Part shown: positions 23,375-26,542 of the stretch, one piece after another | How the letters are laid out: every line of letters begins with the position of its first letter | Position numbering within the stretch: position 1 is the first letter of the stretch | Translations under genes and position numbers: made by a program | Notes under the pieces: model-generated | Seen by the model: the letters and a program-made list of their open reading frames with translations, nothing else | The model's database searches: none | What the model was told of the DNA's origin: nothing | Source of the DNA: DATKQI01 sp035532755 | Lineage (GTDB): Bacteria > Pseudomonadota > Alphaproteobacteria > Acetobacterales > Acetobacteraceae | Direction: 5' to 3' | Assembly (NCBI GenBank): GCA_035532755.1 | Contig: DATKQI010000277.1 | Coordinates: 1-26,542 of the forward strand | Length of the DNA stretch: 26,542 nt

Positions 23375-24192
23375 TGACACAAATGCGGGGCGACATCCTG
23401 GAGTCGATCGGTGGCTTGCCGCAGCCCGATACTGACGAGGTGGTGCGGGCGGAGAACGTGCACAAATGGTTTGGTCCGCTTCACGTTCTCAATGACGTAT
23501 CGATGACAGTCCGTCGCGGCGAGACGGTCGTGGTCATCGGCCCCTCCGGCTCGGGCAAGACGACCTTCGTTCGCTGCCTCAACCATCTGGAGCGGATACA
23601 GGAAGGCCGCATCCTCGTGAACGGCCATCTGATCGGTTATCGCGAGCGGCGAGGAGAGCTGGTCGAGGATCGTGGGCGGAATATCGCGAGGCAAAGGCGT
23701 GAGATCGGCATGGTGTTCCAGCGCTTCAACCTGTTCCACCACATGACAGCGCTGGGCAACATTTGCGAAGCACCGGTTCGCGTGCTGGGCATGCCCGAGA
23801 CGCAGGCGAAGGACGCTGCCCGCTCGCTGCTCGCCCGCGTGGGCCTCGCCGACAAGGCGGAGGCCTTTCCGGGGCAACTCTCGGGCGGGCAGCAGCAACG
23901 TGTCGCCATCGCCCGGGCGCTGGCGATGCGGCCACGCCTGATGCTGTTCGACGAGCCGACCAGCGCCCTCGATCCCGAGATGATCGGGGAGGTCCTGGAA
24001 GTCATGCGCGAACTCGCCCACGAGGGCATGACCATGGTCGTTGTATCTCACGAGATGGGATTCGCCCGGGAAGTCGCCGATCGCGTCGTCATGATGGATC
24101 ATGGCCAGATAATCGAGGAAGGCCCACCCGCGCAACTATTTGGACAGCCGCAGCATGAGCGTACCCGGCTCTTCCTGTCGAAAATCCTCTAG
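23374..24192 (+). CDS. ABC transporter ATP-binding protein, polar amino acid type
   Basis: This is the energy-coupling subunit of the importer (272 aa). It has Walker A GPSGSGKT (56-63), Q-loop Gln116 (MVFQRFNLF), signature LSGGQQQR (169-176), Walker B LMLFDEP (189-195) and the switch His in VVSHEMG. The family-typical MVFQRFNLFHHMTALGNI and DEPTSALDPEM mark it as the HisP/GlnQ type. An N-terminal extension of about 22 residues precedes the domain. An insert between KTTFVRCLNHLE and the Q-loop (GYRERRGELVEDRGRN) is longer than in HisP. It is joined to the permease by a one-base overlap. Confidence 0.95.
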   Translation: MTQMRGDILESIGGLPQPDTDEVVRAENVHKWFGPLHVLNDVSMTVRRGETVVVIGPSGSGKTTFVRCLNHLERIQEGRILVNGHLIGYRERRGELVEDRGRNIARQRREIGMVFQRFNLFHHMTALGNICEAPVRVLGMPETQAKDAARSLLARVGLADKAEAFPGQLSGGQQQRVAIARALAMRPRLMLFDEPTSALDPEMIGEVLEVMRELAHEGMTMVVVSHEMGFAREVADRVVMMDHGQIIEEGPPAQLFGQPQHERTRLFLSKIL

Positions 24193-24217
24193 TGGCAAGA
24201 TCACACGGAGATATGCA

Positions 24218-25282
24218 ATGACCCATGACGAACGCTTGGCGATGCTGCGCGCGCGCTTCCCCAACGACCGCCGGGACGACGTGCAGGTTCCGGAATTCCG
24301 CCGTGCCCAATCGCTGGAGTTCTCGGCCGACGGGCGGCGCAAGCTGCCCTTCGCCGGCGTGCCGACCTTCTTCGGTGCCCCCTACCGGCCAGACGCACCA
24401 GAGGCGGCGGATTTCGGCGGGCTACAAGCGGCTCTGATCGGCGTGCCGATGGATCTCGGCGTCACCAATCGCTCGGGCGCGCGCTTCGGCCCACGTGCGG
24501 TGCGGATGGTGGAGCGGATCGGGCCCTACAACCACGCGCTGCGGGTCAGCCCGTTCGGTGAACTGTGCACGGGGGATGTCGGCGATGTGCCATTCCGTAG
24601 CCGCTACAATCTGGAGCAATCGATCGAGGACATTGAAAATTTCTTCACTCGTGTCCATGCTGCGGGTGTCATGCCGGTCGCGATTGGTGGCGATCATTCG
24701 ATGACCTATCCGATCCTGCGCGCTCTGGGGCGCGATCGTCCGGTCGGGCTGGTGCATATCGATGCCCATTGCGACACTTCGGGCCCTCATGAAGGGAGCC
24801 GCTTCCACCATGGCGGCCCGTTCCGCCAAGCGGTGCTGGACGGGGTGCTCGACCCGATGCGCACGATCCAGATCGGCATCCGCGGCCCGGCAGAGATGTT
24901 CTATGAGTTCTCCCGCGTCTCCGGCATGACGGTGCTCCACGCCGAAGAGGTGGATGCAATGGGCGTTGAAGCCGTGCTGGCACTTACCCGCACCGTGATC
25001 GGCGATCAGGCTTTCTATGTCTCGTTCGATGTCGATGGGCTGGACCCCGCCTTCACCCCCGGAACCGGGACACCGGAGGTTGGCGGGCTGACCCCGCGCG
25101 AGGCGCAACGCATCCTGCGCGGGCTCGCAGGAATGCCGATCATTGGTGGTGACGTCGTCGAGGTCGCGCCACAATACGATGCAACCACCACCACGGCCCA
25201 GATCGGCGCCCAGATGGCGTTCGAGATTCTGAGCCTGATTGCACTGGCGCCCACGTCTGGTCCTCAGATGAGAAATGCCTGA
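24218..25282 (+). CDS. speB: Agmatinase-family ureohydrolase
   Basis: The enzyme is predicted to hydrolyse a guanidino group to urea plus an amine, most simply agmatine to putrescine. All binuclear Mn ligands are present: His160 (GGDHS), Asp182, His184 and Asp186 (IDAHCDT), Asp271 and Asp273 (FDVDGLDP). The 354-residue protein carries about 35 more N-terminal residues than E. coli SpeB before the first core strand (LIGVPMD), with GVPTFFGAPYRPD in that extension. Guanidinobutyrase, guanidinopropionase and the nickel-dependent guanidine hydrolases share this fold and cannot be excluded. The ATG at 24218 has CGGAG upstream; ATG 24213 is out of frame. It is 25 bases after the ABC ATPase, so uptake and hydrolysis are co-expressed. 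Confidence 0.88.
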   Translation: MTHDERLAMLRARFPNDRRDDVQVPEFRRAQSLEFSADGRRKLPFAGVPTFFGAPYRPDAPEAADFGGLQAALIGVPMDLGVTNRSGARFGPRAVRMVERIGPYNHALRVSPFGELCTGDVGDVPFRSRYNLEQSIEDIENFFTRVHAAGVMPVAIGGDHSMTYPILRALGRDRPVGLVHIDAHCDTSGPHEGSRFHHGGPFRQAVLDGVLDPMRTIQIGIRGPAEMFYEFSRVSGMTVLHAEEVDAMGVEAVLALTRTVIGDQAFYVSFDVDGLDPAFTPGTGTPEVGGLTPREAQRILRGLAGMPIIGGDVVEVAPQYDATTTTAQIGAQMAFEILSLIALAPTSGPQMRNA

Positions 25283-25349
25283 TTGTAGAGCCAGCGCCGT
25301 CCTCTTCCACTGTCTGGAGCTTCGGATCATCCAAATGCCGGAAGAGTCT

Positions 25350-25390
25350 TTGACGGGTTGTCTTATGAGGTATACCATATGGTATACCAT
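25350..25390 (+). promoter_or_regulatory. Aminotransferase promoter with overlapping operator, copy 2
   Basis: A -35 box TTGACG (25350-25355), a 17-base spacer and a -10 box TACCAT (25373-25378) lie 84 bases before the aminotransferase ATG. The -10 lies inside two exact GGTATACCAT units (25369-25378 and 25381-25390) separated by AT; the inner 20 bases (25369-25388) are a perfect palindrome. The geometry matches copy 1 at gntR base for base. Binding here would block RNA polymerase. The rest of the 179-base gap after the agmatinase gene shows no clear terminator. Confidence 0.65.
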
Positions 25391-25461
25391 CTGAGATAGA
25401 TTAGGGCGTAGCAGACATCGGTCGCGACGGCCTCGCCGCCCGTTTCTTTCGAGAGGACACG

Positions 25462-26542
25462 ATGGACAATCGGGTAAACTCCACTCAGGCGCGTGATATC
25501 GCCTACCATCTGCATCCGTTCACCAATCTCAGCTTGCATGAGAAGGAAGGCCCGGTCGTGATAACAGGCGGGTCCGGCATCCATGTCTTTGACGATGCGG
25601 GAAACCGCTATATCGAGGGCCTTGGGGGGTTGTTCTGCGCGTCGCTCGGCTTCAGCGAGGAGCGCCTGGTGGAGGCGGCGGTTCGCCAGCTGCGCAAGCT
25701 GCCCTTCTATCACGTGTTCGGACACAAGGCGAACGAGCCGAGCATCGCGCTCGCCGAGCGGCTGATCGCCATGGCGCCGGTGCCGATGTCCAAGGTCTTC
25801 TTCGCCAATTCCGGCTCCGAGGCGAACGATACCGCTGTCAAGCTCGTCTGGTACTACAACAACGCAATTGGCCGCCCGGCGAAGAAGAAGATCATCTCAC
25901 GCCTCAAAGCCTATCATGGCGTCACCGTGGCTTCCGCGAGCCTCACCGGCCTGCCTCACCTCCACCGTGACTTCGATCTGCCGATCGCCGGCATCGTTCA
26001 CACCGACTGCCCCGGCTACTATCGCTTCGGCATGCCGGGAGAGAGTGAAGACGATTTCGCGACCCGCTGTGCTGATGCGCTTGAGGCACTTATCGTCAAG
26101 GAAGGGCCAGATACGGTGGCCGCTTTCTTCGCCGAGCCCGTAATGGCATCGGGGGGCTGCATCCTGCCGCCGCGCGGCTACTTCGCGAAGATCCAGAAGG
26201 TGCTGAGGAGATACGACGTGCTGCTGGTCGCGGACGAGGTCATCTGCGGCTTTGGGCGCACCGGCAACATGTTTGGCAGTGAGACATATGGGCTGGAGCC
26301 GGACATGATGACCATGGCCAAGCAGCTCTCCGCTGCCTACCTGCCAATCTCCGCGCTGATGATCAACGAGAAGATCTATCGCGCCATGGTATGCCAGAGC
26401 GAGAAGATCGGCACCTTCGGTCATGGTTTCACCTATGGCGGGCATCCGGTTTCGGCGGCGGTCGCGCTTGAGACCCTCAGGATCTATGAGGAGGATGACA
26501 TCCTGGGGCATGTGCGGCGTGTCACTCCGCGCTTCCAGGAAG
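25462..26542 (+). CDS. Class III (omega-amino acid type) aminotransferase, 3' end cut
   Basis: This PLP-dependent fold-type I aminotransferase transfers the amino group of an omega-amino acid or diamine, usually to pyruvate or 2-oxoglutarate. The 360 residues present are open to the window edge; families of this kind are about 450-460 aa. Visible are the substrate-site GGLFCASLGF, the PLP phosphate loop NSGSEAND (116-123), YHGVT, the PLP-ring Asp258 in VADEVICGFGRTG, and the Schiff-base Lys287 in MAKQLSAAYLPISA. It resembles putrescine/omega-amino acid:pyruvate aminotransferases. GAGAGGA precedes the ATG. After an agmatinase it would be the next step, taking putrescine or 4-aminobutyrate onward. 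Confidence 0.92.
   Translation, partial: MDNRVNSTQARDIAYHLHPFTNLSLHEKEGPVVITGGSGIHVFDDAGNRYIEGLGGLFCASLGFSEERLVEAAVRQLRKLPFYHVFGHKANEPSIALAERLIAMAPVPMSKVFFANSGSEANDTAVKLVWYYNNAIGRPAKKKIISRLKAYHGVTVASASLTGLPHLHRDFDLPIAGIVHTDCPGYYRFGMPGESEDDFATRCADALEALIVKEGPDTVAAFFAEPVMASGGCILPPRGYFAKIQKVLRRYDVLLVADEVICGFGRTGNMFGSETYGLEPDMMTMAKQLSAAYLPISALMINEKIYRAMVCQSEKIGTFGHGFTYGGHPVSAAVALETLRIYEEDDILGHVRRVTPRFQE

Noticed and set aside
26388..26395. GGTATGCC inside the aminotransferase gene, resembling an operator half
   Set aside because: There is no second half at the right distance and no promoter boxes; chance in coding sequence.
1..26542. tRNA, rRNA, CRISPR arrays, insertion sequences, attachment sites
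   Set aside because: I looked in the gaps between genes and saw no tRNA-like cloverleaf, regular repeat-spacer pattern, transposase gene or long terminal inverted repeats.

Overview
The window is GC-rich and almost fully coding. It most resembles an alphaproteobacterium of the Rhodospirillales/Acetobacteraceae type. This rests on the uninterrupted order rpsB-tsf-pyrH-frr-uppS-cdsA-dxr-rseP-bamA-skp-lpxD-fabZ-lpxA-lpxI, on the use of LpxI (common in alphaproteobacteria) rather than LpxH, and on the high GC with many GTG and TTG starts. No RNA genes, insertion sequences or CRISPR arrays were seen.

Layout. (1) 1-3174, plus strand: the tail of an unknown gene, then a class II aldolase, an FGGY carbohydrate kinase and a HAD-IIA protein, each joined to the next by a 4-base ATGA overlap. 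This looks like a small carbohydrate-catabolic operon. (2) 3198-5750, minus strand: uraH, uraD and puuD, which together take urate to allantoin, led by a Gln/Gly-rich protein of unknown function. (3) 6038-19890, plus strand: translation factors, UMP kinase, then undecaprenyl-phosphate, CDP-diacylglycerol and isoprenoid precursor synthesis, site-2 protease, outer-membrane protein assembly and lipid A synthesis, closed by gloA. lpxB, often next to lpxI, is not here. (4) 20036-20839: a lone, less GC-rich gene that looks like a divergent carbon-nitrogen (nitrilase superfamily) hydrolase. (5) 21031 to the end: a GntR/FCD regulator, a polar-amino-acid-type ABC importer, an agmatinase-family ureohydrolase and a class III aminotransferase cut by the window edge. 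This reads as an uptake and degradation module for agmatine or a related guanidino compound.

The most interesting signal is regulatory. A 22-base element made of two GGTATACCAT-type 10-mers separated by 2 bases occurs just upstream of, and into, the gntR start codon (21016-21037), and again upstream of the aminotransferase (25369-25390). In both places it lies exactly 13 bases after a TTGA-type -35 box and contains a TACCAT -10 box at 17-base spacing. It is probably the operator of the GntR regulator, tying both transcription units together. The gntR copy also predicts a leaderless or nearly leaderless mRNA.

All functions are read from motifs and gene order by eye. No similarity search was run.
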